From Gammaproteobacteria bacterium (GTDB lineage Bacteria; Pseudomonadota; Gammaproteobacteria; Pseudomonadales; Azotimanducaceae): 64,000 nt of DNA. This document shows, in pieces, positions 27,695 through 37,081 of the stretch (its first letter is position 1; each line of letters opens with the position of its first letter). The notes under the pieces are model-generated. The model had not been told where the DNA came from. It searched no databases and worked only from the letters and a program-made list of their open reading frames with translations. The translations under genes were made by a program, and so were the position numbers. The stretch is from contig JAJFKA010000124.1 in NCBI GenBank assembly GCA_021773555.1, forward strand, positions 1-64,000. Reading direction: 5' to 3'.

Positions 27695-29056
27695 CTATAG
27701 GTAAGGGCGCACTAGTTCAACCGGCTCGTTAACCCCAGACCGTACGCCGCTAAGAGCACGAGGCGCGTTGTCCAGTTGAATGTTCTCACACCAGTCACGT
27801 CCCGGTGTCATGAGGGTCGGCGGGTCCTGGGCACGCAGCACCAGTTCCACCTGGTTTGAAATCTCTGGCAGGATCTCTTCCACCGAGAAGATGGATCGAT
27901 TAATCACTGCCGGGTCCGTCACGCGATTTCGTTGCCCCCAGGTAACAATGTACTGGCTGCAGAAGTTGTCCGCAGGACGGTTGGTGATCGCGACGTCGCG
28001 ATCTACACCGAAGTTAAACAACATCATGGCCTCCTCAAATGCCATGGCGAAGTCTTCTCGTTGGGTGGAGTAATTGTAGTAGTCGCTGGCGAAATCACCT
28101 GTGAACTCAAACTCAATATCCGTCGGCTGGAGTGCGCGCTGTTGTGCGTTGGCGGACTGCCCCAGGAACGACACCCTTGCCACACTGAACATGACAGAAG
28201 AACCCAGAGGATATCGGCTGCCCAACCGGGACGAGGAAATCACACCACCGGAGAGATTCACAATGGGTAACGACCGGTCCAGGCCTGGCTGGCGGCTGAC
28301 CCCAAAATAGTCATTGGCATGAGCCAGCTCATGATACAAAAGTGCAGCGACTCGGAACTTGATGTCGGAGAGCGATCTTGTGCCTTCTGTGGGTGCAGAG
28401 GTAGCAGACTGATTGTTAAGCACATAGCGCCACAACATGGTGAACTTCAGGTCGCTGCCATAGGCCGACCGATAATCCGGGGCCGTATCAATGTCGGCCT
28501 GTTCTGATGGGGTCAACCAGAGTGAAGCGGGATCAAGGTAAATCGCACCCGTTTGGGTTGTGTAGAACGACGGGCGAATATCATGTGAAATAACGATTCC
28601 GGTCACGCCACGCATTAACAGCAGCATGTCTGAAGGTAACACCTGCAATAATTGTCGGAATCTGACCCCCATCCAGGGATGAGAGGTAAGGACGCGGGCC
28701 ATGACGTCAGCAACCGTCGGTGCTGTTGTGGTCATGCCAAGTAACGGCAGCCGATCCAGGTTACATTCCTGACCATCACGCAAAGTTACTGTGCACTGTA
28801 CCAGGGTTTCTTCAAGCGAATTACCAGCCACTGCGGCTGAAGCGGAAGCGCGCATACCGAATAGATCGAACGCAAATGCTCTGCCGTTGTTGACCGTCTG
28901 GCGATTAATGTTGCTTTGAACAGGCGCAGGATTTCCGGCGTTACTGGATGATGCAACATTGGTCGATGCAGGTGGTGGTGAGGAGCCACCACCTCCCCCG
29001 CCGCTGCAACTTACCAGCATTGTCAGGCAAATCAGTAGTCTGACGGTTTGCGCCAT
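27695..29056 (-). CDS. Lipoprotein with HExxH zinc-protease-like motif, unknown
   Basis: 453 residues. Lipobox LVSC with C17 as the lipid-modified residue, followed by a Gly/Ser/Pro/Ala-rich linker to about residue 50. A zinc-metalloprotease-like motif HELAH is at 242-246 (LLYHELAHANDYF), and acidic helix FAMAFEEAMML further on (near 360) could supply a third ligand. No named family was recognised; related proteins in marine bacteria are annotated only as hypothetical. Outer-membrane location facing the periplasm or surface is likely. It begins 16 bp after coxM and could belong to the same transcript, though its role there is unclear. Confidence 0.7.
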   Translation of the reverse strand: MAQTVRLLICLTMLVSCSGGGGGGSSPPPASTNVASSSNAGNPAPVQSNINRQTVNNGRAFAFDLFGMRASASAAVAGNSLEETLVQCTVTLRDGQECNLDRLPLLGMTTTAPTVADVMARVLTSHPWMGVRFRQLLQVLPSDMLLLMRGVTGIVISHDIRPSFYTTQTGAIYLDPASLWLTPSEQADIDTAPDYRSAYGSDLKFTMLWRYVLNNQSATSAPTEGTRSLSDIKFRVAALLYHELAHANDYFGVSRQPGLDRSLPIVNLSGGVISSSRLGSRYPLGSSVMFSVARVSFLGQSANAQQRALQPTDIEFEFTGDFASDYYNYSTQREDFAMAFEEAMMLFNFGVDRDVAITNRPADNFCSQYIVTWGQRNRVTDPAVINRSIFSVEEILPEISNQVELVLRAQDPPTLMTPGRDWCENIQLDNAPRALSGVRSGVNEPVELVRPYL

Positions 29057-29072
29057 TTTCCGTGGACCTGCA

Positions 29073-29867
29073 TCAGCTAAACTTTGAAAGGGCCTGCTTC
29101 GCCATGACTACACAGAGGTGAGCGCGATATTCTGCGCTGGCATGCATATCGTCATTCATCGCGTGCACATCGAGCTTGATATTCTCGAGTGCGGAGGCAC
29201 TGAAATCCGCAGCGAGCGCTGTTTCCATATCGGTACATCGAAACACGCCGGATGCCGCGCCGGTAATGGCGACGCGCACTTCGCCTCCTTGCCTCACCAT
29301 GAATACACCCACCATCGCGTATCGCGATGCGGGATTTGGGAATTTGACATAGGTCGCAGCTTCAACCAGCGGAAATGCAATGGACTGAATCATCTCGTCC
29401 TCTTCAAGTGCCGTTTCGAACATCCCGGTAGAAAACTCCGCTGCACTAATTTCGCGTCGATCGGTTCGAACGGTTGCGTTCAATGCAAGCAGCGCCGCTG
29501 GATAGTCAGCCGCGGGATCATTATTGGCGACAGACCCGCCGATGGTACCTCGATTACGAACCTGTGCATCGCCGATGCCACCGGCGAGAATGTTGAGTGC
29601 CGGAATCGCTCGCCTGACAACCTCTGACGTTGCCACCGCATCATGTCGAGTGAAAGCGCCAATGACGAGATTCCCGGATTCTTCAGAAATACCGTCAAGA
29701 CCTGGTATTGCCGCAAGGTCGATCAAATCCGTAGGCGCCCTCAATCTGACTTTCATTGATGGAATCAAGGTATGCCCACCGGCCAGATACATAGCATCGT
29801 CTGACTGACGGAATAATTTAACTGCGTCGGCTACGCTGTGAGGTCTGTGATAGTTAAAATCATACAT
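29073..29867 (-). CDS. CO dehydrogenase-like medium subunit, FAD-binding (CoxM family)
   Basis: 264 residues from ATG 29867, which has GGAGGG upstream and lies 2 bp after coxL; the longer frame running into coxL is spurious. FAD-binding motifs of the molybdenum hydroxylase medium subunit are present: AGGHTLIPSMK (near 32) and TIGGSVANNDPAADYP (near 110). Electrons pass from the molybdenum site of CoxL through the CoxS iron-sulfur centres to this FAD. Part of the order coxG-coxS-coxL-coxM. Confidence 0.88.
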   Translation of the reverse strand: MYDFNYHRPHSVADAVKLFRQSDDAMYLAGGHTLIPSMKVRLRAPTDLIDLAAIPGLDGISEESGNLVIGAFTRHDAVATSEVVRRAIPALNILAGGIGDAQVRNRGTIGGSVANNDPAADYPAALLALNATVRTDRREISAAEFSTGMFETALEEDEMIQSIAFPLVEAATYVKFPNPASRYAMVGVFMVRQGGEVRVAITGAASGVFRCTDMETALAADFSASALENIKLDVHAMNDDMHASAEYRAHLCVVMAKQALSKFS

Positions 29868-29869
29868 GG

Positions 29870-32224
29870 TTATCTGCCCTCCGCTTGACGAATCGCCTGC
29901 CAGACTCTTTCGGACGTTGCCGGCATTTCGATGTCCATGATGCCAATGGCATCGGTGATCGCATTGATAACAGCAGGCGGCGACCCGATTGCACCCGCTT
30001 CGCCACATCCTTTCGCGCCTACCGGATTGTGGGTGCAGGGTGTGCTCGTGACATCGACATCAAAACTTGGCAGGTCATCGGCTCTGGGCATACAGTAATC
30101 CATGTAAGAGCCCGTCTGCAGTTGACCCGCCTCGTCATAGCGACACTGCTCCAGCAGCGCCTGGCCGATTCCCTGGGCGATACCGCCATGAACCTGCCCT
30201 TCAACAATCATGGGATTAATGATCGTGCCAAAATCATCGACTGCAGTAAATTTCACAATATCGACTATGCCTGTTTCCGGATCAATTTCAACTTCGCATA
30301 TATGGGTTCCTGCAGGATAGGTAAAGTTCTTCGGGTCATAGAATGCTTTTTCCGTCAGACCTGGTTCCAGTTCCTCCAACGGATAGTCGTGCGGTACATA
30401 GGCGGCGAACGCAATCTCCTGAAAGGTTTTTGACTGGTTACTCTCCCGCAAGCGAAACTCGCCATCATCAAAATCAATTTCATCGGCATCACCCTTCATC
30501 AGATGCGCCGCGATTTTCTTACCCTTGGCGATTACCTTGTCCGAAGCCGAGCTCAGCGCAGACCCGCCAACCGCCAGTGACCGTGAGCCGTAGGTTCCCA
30601 TACCAAAATCCATTTTTCCGGTGTCACCGTGAACCACGTCCACATCATCAACGGATATCCCAAACTTGCTTGCTACCAGTTGCGCAAAGGTTGTCTCATG
30701 CCCCTGACCGTGACTGTGTGATCCGGTCAGTACCGTAACATTGCCGGTGGGGTTTACCCTCACCTCACCAGATTCCCAAAGACCGACACCCGCCCCGAGG
30801 GATCCGGCGACCTGTGATGGTGCGAGACCACACGCTTCAATGTAACAACTGAAGCCAATTCCTCTCTTCCGGCCAAGCGCTATTGACGCCTGTTTTCGTG
30901 CTGGAAAACCGGCGTAATCTGCTATTTCAAGCGCACGGCTGAGGCTCGCCTCATAGTCGCCGATGTCATATTCCAGCGCGACCGGGGTCTGGTAGGGAAA
31001 GTCAGCAGGCTGGATGAAATTACGACGTCGAAGTTCTACCGGATCGATGTTCAATTCCCGTGCAGCAGTTTCCACAATGCGCTCCAACAGGAAAGTTGCT
31101 TCCGGCCGACCTGCACCCCGATAGGCATCAACCGGCGCTGAATTGGTGAAAACCGCATCCACCTCGACGTAGATATTAGGTGTTTTGTACTGCCCTGCCA
31201 GCAGTGTCCCGTAGAGGTAGGTGGGTACTGACGAGGCAAAGGTCGAAAGATAGGCACCGACATTTGCGATGGTGGACACGTGCAGGCCGACAAATTTCCC
31301 CTCAGCATCAAGACCGAGTGCTGCTTCAGTTACATGATCACGTCCGTGCGCATCGGCAAGGAAAGATTCGGATCGCTCTGCAGTCCACTTGATGGGGATA
31401 CCCAGTTTCATGGAAGCCCAGGACAAGGCGGTTTCCTCAGAATAGACGAATATCTTGGAACCAAAACCACCACCCACATCGGGGGCAATAATACGTATCT
31501 TGTGTTCTGGCGCGAGTTGTACGAACGCGGAGAAAATGAGGCGAACCAGATGCGGGTTCTGACTGGTGGTGTACAGTGTCAGCTCATCGGTCCCCGGATT
31601 AAAGTCAGCAACGGCTGCTCGTGGTTCGATGGCATTGGGAATGAGTCGATTGTTGACCAGCGAAATTCTGGTCACATGGGCGGCAGACTCGATCGCAGCC
31701 AAAGTCGCCGATTTATCACCAAGCTCCCAGTTATAGCTGGTATTCGCCGGGGCATCTTCATGTATCGCCGGGGAAGTCCGGGCTAATCTCGGATCGATTA
31801 CCGCATCGATCTCCTCATATTCGATTTCCACGAGTTCCGCCGCATTGCGAGCTGCTTTGAGGGTATTCGCCACCACGATGGCGATTGGCTCCCCGGCATA
31901 ATTCACCCTGGTAGCTGCAAGGACCGGGTGGGCTGGTTGCTTCATCTCGCTGCCATCTTTGGAGTGAACCATCCATCCACAAGGCAAGGCACCGAGTCCG
32001 TCTTCCGCGACCTGCTCACCGGTCAAAACGGAAATCACCTCCGCCGCCGCCATCGCAGCTGATACATCAATTTTGCGAATATGGGCATGTGCCATCGGAG
32101 CACGAACAAATGCGGCATAAGCCTGGCCCCGCAGATTGATGTCATCGGTGTACCGGCCCCGTCCGGTAATGAATCGCTGGTCTTCTTTACGTAAAACACT
32201 TTCACCAATCGATTGTTGCACCAT
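29870..32224 (-). CDS. CO dehydrogenase-like molybdenum large subunit, form II (CoxL family)
   Basis: 784 residues, xanthine dehydrogenase superfamily. The active-site loop reads AYRGAGR (367-373), the form II (BMS) signature, not the AYxCSFR of true form I aerobic CO dehydrogenases. The catalytic glutamate motif GAKGCGEAGAIGSPP is near the C-terminus, and the cofactor-binding DVGGGFGSK is at 249-257. Form II enzymes have uncertain substrates; CO oxidation is not proven for most. No coxD/E/F maturation genes are in the window. A good AGGAG site precedes the ATG. Function: aerobic oxidation of CO or an aldehyde/heterocycle. Confidence 0.88.
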   Translation of the reverse strand: MVQQSIGESVLRKEDQRFITGRGRYTDDINLRGQAYAAFVRAPMAHAHIRKIDVSAAMAAAEVISVLTGEQVAEDGLGALPCGWMVHSKDGSEMKQPAHPVLAATRVNYAGEPIAIVVANTLKAARNAAELVEIEYEEIDAVIDPRLARTSPAIHEDAPANTSYNWELGDKSATLAAIESAAHVTRISLVNNRLIPNAIEPRAAVADFNPGTDELTLYTTSQNPHLVRLIFSAFVQLAPEHKIRIIAPDVGGGFGSKIFVYSEETALSWASMKLGIPIKWTAERSESFLADAHGRDHVTEAALGLDAEGKFVGLHVSTIANVGAYLSTFASSVPTYLYGTLLAGQYKTPNIYVEVDAVFTNSAPVDAYRGAGRPEATFLLERIVETAARELNIDPVELRRRNFIQPADFPYQTPVALEYDIGDYEASLSRALEIADYAGFPARKQASIALGRKRGIGFSCYIEACGLAPSQVAGSLGAGVGLWESGEVRVNPTGNVTVLTGSHSHGQGHETTFAQLVASKFGISVDDVDVVHGDTGKMDFGMGTYGSRSLAVGGSALSSASDKVIAKGKKIAAHLMKGDADEIDFDDGEFRLRESNQSKTFQEIAFAAYVPHDYPLEELEPGLTEKAFYDPKNFTYPAGTHICEVEIDPETGIVDIVKFTAVDDFGTIINPMIVEGQVHGGIAQGIGQALLEQCRYDEAGQLQTGSYMDYCMPRADDLPSFDVDVTSTPCTHNPVGAKGCGEAGAIGSPPAVINAITDAIGIMDIEMPATSERVWQAIRQAEGR

Positions 32225-32234
32225 GGTAGCTCTC

Positions 32235-32702
32235 CTATTCTTTCATGCTGGCAGCTGCGCGTTTAACTGCTTTGACAATATTGTGGTATCCGGTACACCG
32301 ACAGATATTGCCTTCCAGGCCCGCGCGGATGGTGCCTTCATTGAGGTCCGCCTCTCGATTGACCAGATCAATCGACGCCATAATCATACCCGGTGTGCAA
32401 AAACCGCATTGCAGGCCATGGCATTCCCGGAACGCAGATTGCATCGGGTGGAGATTATCAGCCTCACCAATACCCTCGATGGTCGTGACCTCTGCGCCAT
32501 CGACCTGAACTGCGAGAATAGTGCAGGATTTTACCGCTCGGCCATCCACGTGCACCGTGCAGGCGCCACATTGACTGGTGTCACACCCAACATGCGTGCC
32601 CGTTAATAATAACTTCTCCCGGAGCAGTTCAACTAACGTGGTACTTGGGGGGCATTCGACGGTCATTGCCTTGCCATTAACCGTGAGACGTGTGGCTGTC
32701 AT
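32235..32702 (-). CDS. CO dehydrogenase-like small subunit, two [2Fe-2S] centres (CoxS family)
   Basis: 155 residues from ATG 32702 (GAGGA site at a spacing of eight); a TTG five codons earlier would overlap coxG. The plant-type ferredoxin cysteines are C40, C45, C48 and C60, and the second cluster uses C99, C102, C134 and C136 ([10 protein letters not shown] and CRCTGYHNI). It relays electrons from CoxL to CoxM. The start lies 1 bp after the coxG stop, indicating tight coupling. Confidence 0.92.
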   Translation of the reverse strand: MTATRLTVNGKAMTVECPPSTTLVELLREKLLLTGTHVGCDTSQCGACTVHVDGRAVKSCTILAVQVDGAEVTTIEGIGEADNLHPMQSAFRECHGLQCGFCTPGMIMASIDLVNREADLNEGTIRAGLEGNICRCTGYHNIVKAVKRAAASMKE

Positions 32703-32703
32703 T

Positions 32704-33195
32704 TCAAATTTCCTCAATGGTTTCCAGATTTATCTCAAGTTTTCCTTCGGGATCACTACAGACCAGACGGACAAAATTGCTGAAAAATTCGCCTGCCATC
32801 TTCCTGGCGGCGCCGCCAACCAGCCTGGTGCCCAATTGTGCCAGTTTGCCGCCGACACTTACCTTGACGCCATAAGTCATTAGCGTTGTGACCTCGTTGG
32901 ATTCGGTGAGTGTGACCACGGCACTGCCTTTCGCAAATCCCGCAACGCCACCTTTCCCGGAACCGCTCAAGGTGTACGAATAAGGGGGTTTAAGGTCGTT
33001 CAATTCAACCTCGCCGTTGAATCTGGCTTTCACCGGGCCGACTTTGGCGACCAGCGTAATGTGATAGGTATTTTCACGAGTCAGCTCAAATGATTCGCAG
33101 CCGGGCAGACACTGTTTCAGTATCAAAGGATCATTCAGAGACTGCCACACCTTATCAATTGAACGCGGAATTTCCACCCGCTGATTCAGTTCCAC
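32704..33195 (-). CDS. CoxG family SRPBCC protein
   Basis: 163 residues, one SRPBCC (START-like) domain. It begins [20 protein letters not shown], and [13 protein letters not shown] and [13 protein letters not shown] are typical of CoxG, which in CO dehydrogenase systems is linked to membrane anchoring of the enzyme. First gene of the coxGSLM set and 27 bp after the end of the oligopeptidase gene on the same strand, so it may be read through from there. Confidence 0.87.
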   Translation of the reverse strand: MELNQRVEIPRSIDKVWQSLNDPLILKQCLPGCESFELTRENTYHITLVAKVGPVKARFNGEVELNDLKPPYSYTLSGSGKGGVAGFAKGSAVVTLTESNEVTTLMTYGVKVSVGGKLAQLGTRLVGGAARKMAGEFFSNFVRLVCSDPEGKLEINLETIEEI

Positions 33196-33222
33196 TCAAA
33201 GTACCTCACCTGTTCCTGCTGT

Positions 33223-35334
33223 CTAATCGAGTCTGCCTGACAACTGTAGTATAAACGCGTACTCAAGGGCAGCCAGCCGATGCCGTTTATATCGACCTGA
33301 CGCGCCACCATGACCAGTCTCCATATCGATGTCAATCAGCAACATATTGTCATCCAGCTTCAGGCGGCGCAGCCTCGATACCCATTTCACGGGCTCGAAA
33401 TACTGTACCTGGGAATCCTGTAGCCCGGTCGTCACCAGCATATTAGGATAATGCTGGGCTTTGACCTGATCATAGGGCGAATATGACAGCATATAGCCGT
33501 AGAATTTTTCGTCCCTGGGATCACCCCACTCATCGTATTCGCCTGCGGTCAAAGGGATTGATTCATCCAGCATTGTGGTGATGACATCCACAAATGGCAC
33601 CTCTGCAATAATACCCTTGTAGAGATCCGGTGCTTCATTGGCGATCACCCCCATGAGTAATCCTCCGGCTGAGGCACCGCTCGCAAAAACATTCTCCGGA
33701 TCGGCGTATCCCTGCGCCACCAGTGCCCGAGAGGCATCCACAAAGTCGTTAAAGGTATTTTTCTTTGTCAGCAGTTTTCCCTGCTCATACCATTGTCTGC
33801 CCAGATCCTGACCTCCCCTCACATGCACCATCGCGTAGACAAAACCACGATCCAGCAGTGATAAACGCTGGGTAGAAAATGTTGGGTTGGTTGCGTAGCC
33901 GTAAGCGCCGTAGGCGTAAATGTAGACAGGGTTGGTGCCTGGAACATAACGGTCTTTGCGGTACACGAGTGAAACCGGAACCAGCACACCGTCTCGTGCT
34001 GCAATCTGAATCCGCTCAGATACATATTTCTCTGCATCATAGCCACCCGCGACCTTTTCCTGTTTCAGCAGGCGTGTATCGCCGGTCACCATGTCATATT
34101 CGAACACCGTTTCTGGTGTGCTCAGACTCGAGTAGACATAGCGGAGTTTATCCGTGTCAATCTCAGGGTTGGAGTGCAATCGTGCCGTGTAGGCCGGATC
34201 CGGAAAACTGATCACCTGGTCGGGACTTGCATCGTCCGTCAGGTCGATTACGCGGATCTGCGGCAGCCCCTCGATACGTTCATTGACGACCAGATGTTGC
34301 GCAAAGATTTCAACATCCTCTAACAGGACTTCTGGCCTGTGCGGAACAACTTCCAGCCAGGCTCGACGATCATGGAAGTTTTTTTCAGCTACTTTCATCA
34401 GGCGAAAATTATTTGCTTGCCAGTTCGTCACAATGTAGAAAATGCCGTGAGCATGTCGAATACGATATTCGTGGTCATCCTGACGGGGGGAGAAAATGAC
34501 GGGCCTATTTTCAGGCTGGCCCGCCGGGATCAGCCTGATCTCAGAGGAGCGAGTACTCTGGCTCGAAATAACGATGAATTCTCTGGAACGCGATAACCAC
34601 ACCGAGGTTGAAAAAGCATCGTCCGATTCTTCGTACACCAGCACATCCGCTGACCTGGGTGTGCCGAGTCTGTGCCGGTAGACCTGGTAAGGTAAAAGTG
34701 TTTCCGGGTCTTTGGCGACATAAAACAGCGTACGGCTCTCCGCAGCCCAGGCGATAGCAGGTGACACATTTTTTATCTCATCAGCCCGCAGCGTACCGCT
34801 GACTATATCCTTGATTTTGAGCGTATATTGTCTTCGGCTGATCACGTCCTCGGTATAAGCCAGGAGTTTTTCGTTCGGACTGACGCTCCAGTTTCCTATC
34901 TCGTAGTAAGCGTGATCAGTTGAGAGTTTGTTGACATCCAGCAGCACCGTTTCCTGCGACGCATCGCTCAGTTCCGCGCGTAAGTAGATAGGGTATTCGC
35001 CACCGAGCCGATAATCCCGGTAATATGAATAGTGGCCTGTAGGCACGGGGACAGTACGGTCGTTTGCCGCCAGTCGCTGATTGATTTCATCAAACAGCTT
35101 ATCTTGCTGGTACTTTGTTGCCCGCAGCATCGCCTGGGTATAGGCGTTTTCTGCGTTGAGCAGGGCAAGCACATCGGGGTCAGCACGGTTGTCGTCACGG
35201 ACCCAGTAGTACTCATCATTTCGTGCGTGTCCATGAATCGTCAGGACCCTGTCACGCTGCTCGGCAACGGGTGCACTAACCTCCTGATCGGATAGATTCT
35301 TCGTATCGCATCCCATCAGGAGCAACCCGTTCAT
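33223..35334 (-). CDS. Oligopeptidase B / prolyl oligopeptidase family (S9A), probable lipoprotein
   Basis: 703 residues: an N-terminal seven-bladed propeller to about residue 430 and a C-terminal alpha/beta hydrolase. The nucleophile is S555 in GASAGG, and the end contains GHGG with the active-site histidine. The opening MNGLLLMGCD resembles a lipobox (C9) but a nine-residue signal without a basic start is too short; the frame is open upstream and would add ..VIRRVAVLS, which would make a good lipoprotein signal, but no ATG/GTG/TTG is available there. Cleavage after basic residues of short peptides is expected for the family. Confidence 0.88.
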   Translation of the reverse strand: MNGLLLMGCDTKNLSDQEVSAPVAEQRDRVLTIHGHARNDEYYWVRDDNRADPDVLALLNAENAYTQAMLRATKYQQDKLFDEINQRLAANDRTVPVPTGHYSYYRDYRLGGEYPIYLRAELSDASQETVLLDVNKLSTDHAYYEIGNWSVSPNEKLLAYTEDVISRRQYTLKIKDIVSGTLRADEIKNVSPAIAWAAESRTLFYVAKDPETLLPYQVYRHRLGTPRSADVLVYEESDDAFSTSVWLSRSREFIVISSQSTRSSEIRLIPAGQPENRPVIFSPRQDDHEYRIRHAHGIFYIVTNWQANNFRLMKVAEKNFHDRRAWLEVVPHRPEVLLEDVEIFAQHLVVNERIEGLPQIRVIDLTDDASPDQVISFPDPAYTARLHSNPEIDTDKLRYVYSSLSTPETVFEYDMVTGDTRLLKQEKVAGGYDAEKYVSERIQIAARDGVLVPVSLVYRKDRYVPGTNPVYIYAYGAYGYATNPTFSTQRLSLLDRGFVYAMVHVRGGQDLGRQWYEQGKLLTKKNTFNDFVDASRALVAQGYADPENVFASGASAGGLLMGVIANEAPDLYKGIIAEVPFVDVITTMLDESIPLTAGEYDEWGDPRDEKFYGYMLSYSPYDQVKAQHYPNMLVTTGLQDSQVQYFEPVKWVSRLRRLKLDDNMLLIDIDMETGHGGASGRYKRHRLAALEYAFILQLSGRLD

Positions 35335-35407
35335 TGACAGGACGGCGACCCGCCGTATTACGGTGGCTGCCCGGCACCCAGGTACGAAATTGACTGTAGT
35401 CTTAACG

Positions 35408-36133
35408 CTAAAAATAGCGGCTACGCGTTCTGGTTAATCCCTGCGGCACCACATAAGGTGTGGTACGACCGACGAGCGTTTCGATCAGCAACAGTTCCTC
35501 ATCGTCGTGATTCTTAAACGGCGCTGGCTGAATTCGGGAGCCTCCCTGGCCACTTGCCAGAATATAACGGGGCTGGTCATGATGCTCAGAAAGTATGGTT
35601 TCCTTGACGGCAGCGTTATCAGATGTGGCCAGATCCGCGATGCCATAGCAGGTACACACGTAAGACAGGTCGTCTTCTGATTCGATGTAAACCCCTGTGC
35701 CACGTATACCAATAATTGCCGTCGGCGTGGTCAACTGTGTCTTGCGAGAAGCCAATACTGTTAGCGCCTTGCCTCGCGCCAGATGAAATGCGACAGGCAG
35801 TGTCGATGCACTGGCTGGCACAGGCAGATGCATCTTGCTGTGACTGCGTAGAATAAACGAGTCCTTGCCCACCACAAATATGACATAACTGCGCTCGAAG
35901 GTTTCAATCACATCGCCGGCCTTAATTATCGTCGCAAGACTGGCCGCGATGCCGTTAACGCGCACGTCTCCACTCAGTTGAAATATCGATCGACCCGGCG
36001 GCATTTCCTTCGGCAGTGCGAAAGCTGATTCACTCGAAGAAGCGCATCCAGCGAGGCCGGTCAACGCTCCTGTGGACAGGAGGTAAATTAAAAATTGCCT
36101 GCGCGTTTCGTCGATATCAGATATGCTAGCCAT
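35408..36133 (-). CDS. FecR-domain protein, Tat-exported lipoprotein
   Basis: 241 residues from ATG 36133. The N-terminus has a twin-arginine motif (TRRQFLIYLL), a hydrophobic core and the lipobox LAGC, so export by Tat and lipid attachment are likely. Residues about 45-150 form a FecR-like beta domain (VRVNGIAASLATIIKAGDVIET and GIRGTGVYIESE). Unlike the FecR at 44772, there is no sigma-factor partner, so an anti-sigma role is doubtful; single-domain FecR lipoproteins are common next to surface protein genes. It is divergent from the outer-membrane barrel gene with only 36 bp between starts. Confidence 0.78.
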   Translation of the reverse strand: MASISDIDETRRQFLIYLLSTGALTGLAGCASSSESAFALPKEMPPGRSIFQLSGDVRVNGIAASLATIIKAGDVIETFERSYVIFVVGKDSFILRSHSKMHLPVPASASTLPVAFHLARGKALTVLASRKTQLTTPTAIIGIRGTGVYIESEDDLSYVCTCYGIADLATSDNAAVKETILSEHHDQPRYILASGQGGSRIQPAPFKNHDDEELLLIETLVGRTTPYVVPQGLTRTRSRYF

Positions 36134-36169
36134 GCGTGCGCCCAACCGAATTCATAGGGTCAAGTTTCT

Positions 36170-37081
36170 ATGAAGAAACCAATGTTTGCCATATTTTTAT
36201 CCGCTCTTTTTTTGAGCCTGCCGAGTTCTCGCGCACTGGCGGAAGCCTACGGTTCCGGCTGGTATGGGGAAGTGCAGTTCGCAATCGAACATGAGGACGA
36301 TGTCTCTCGGTCCTACAAGAGCGAAGACCAGGTCTCCGATGAAATCAGCTCGGTCAGCCTGGGTGGTGGTCATTCCCGAAAAATAGATACCAGTGGCCAG
36401 TGGGTCATCGCAGGATACCTGAATTACCGGGATCATAAACAATATGATGATCTTGACAGTCTGGCGCTATCTGGCGGTGTTAGCTGGATTCATCAGCCGG
36501 TCGCCAGCTACACCGCGCATTGGTATGGAGTCGGCGCCAATGTGAGTTACCAGAAATTCAGGGACAGCGATGCGCGTGAAGGTGTTTTTTTTGATCTGGA
36601 TGCAAACATCAACCGCAGGTTAACGACACGATGGGTGGGTCATCTGGGTTATCGCTACGCGGACATCGTATTTCTCAATAAAGACGAAAATGAGCGAAGC
36701 CGGGATGCAGCTTTTGACACCGCAACGCATGAAATATACGTGGGTGTCGACTTCCAGTGGACGAATCGGATGGTGGTCTTCGCCGAATACGGCTTTCGTC
36801 ACGGCGGAATAACGTCGACTGTTTCCGGCGGTGTCGATCCGTCCATCGACTATGAAGCAGAAACCCTGGACCCCGTCTTCGACAACTGCGGGGGTGACCC
36901 ACGTTGCGGAATACGATTTGCTTATCGGGTCGTCAGTGATATGCATAAGCTCAATCTCGGCGTTTCCCTGCCTTTTCGCAGCGTTACCCTTGATCTCAGT
37001 AGCAGCTATCTTGAGGCAAAGGGTGAAGGACAAAGCTATCAGGACTGGATGGTTAAACTGGGTGTGATCTGGAATTTCTAA
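36170..37081 (+). CDS. Outer-membrane beta-barrel protein
   Basis: 303 residues. Signal peptide (cut after RALA, near residue 24), then alternating amphipathic strands such as [14 protein letters not shown] and [17 protein letters not shown], ending in VIWNF: a C-terminal aromatic residue, the usual outer-membrane sorting signal. A disulfide is possible ([11 protein letters not shown]). No precise family is recognised. Its stop overlaps the start of the next gene (TAATG), so barrel and large surface protein are translationally coupled and probably act together, perhaps as a secretion or anchoring pair (inference). Confidence 0.78.
   Translation: MKKPMFAIFLSALFLSLPSSRALAEAYGSGWYGEVQFAIEHEDDVSRSYKSEDQVSDEISSVSLGGGHSRKIDTSGQWVIAGYLNYRDHKQYDDLDSLALSGGVSWIHQPVASYTAHWYGVGANVSYQKFRDSDAREGVFFDLDANINRRLTTRWVGHLGYRYADIVFLNKDENERSRDAAFDTATHEIYVGVDFQWTNRMVVFAEYGFRHGGITSTVSGGVDPSIDYEAETLDPVFDNCGGDPRCGIRFAYRVVSDMHKLNLGVSLPFRSVTLDLSSSYLEAKGEGQSYQDWMVKLGVIWNF

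Noticed and set aside
29868-30008. N-terminal extension of coxM
   Set aside because: It overlaps coxL in another frame; the ATG at 29867 has a good ribosome binding site and the usual family start.
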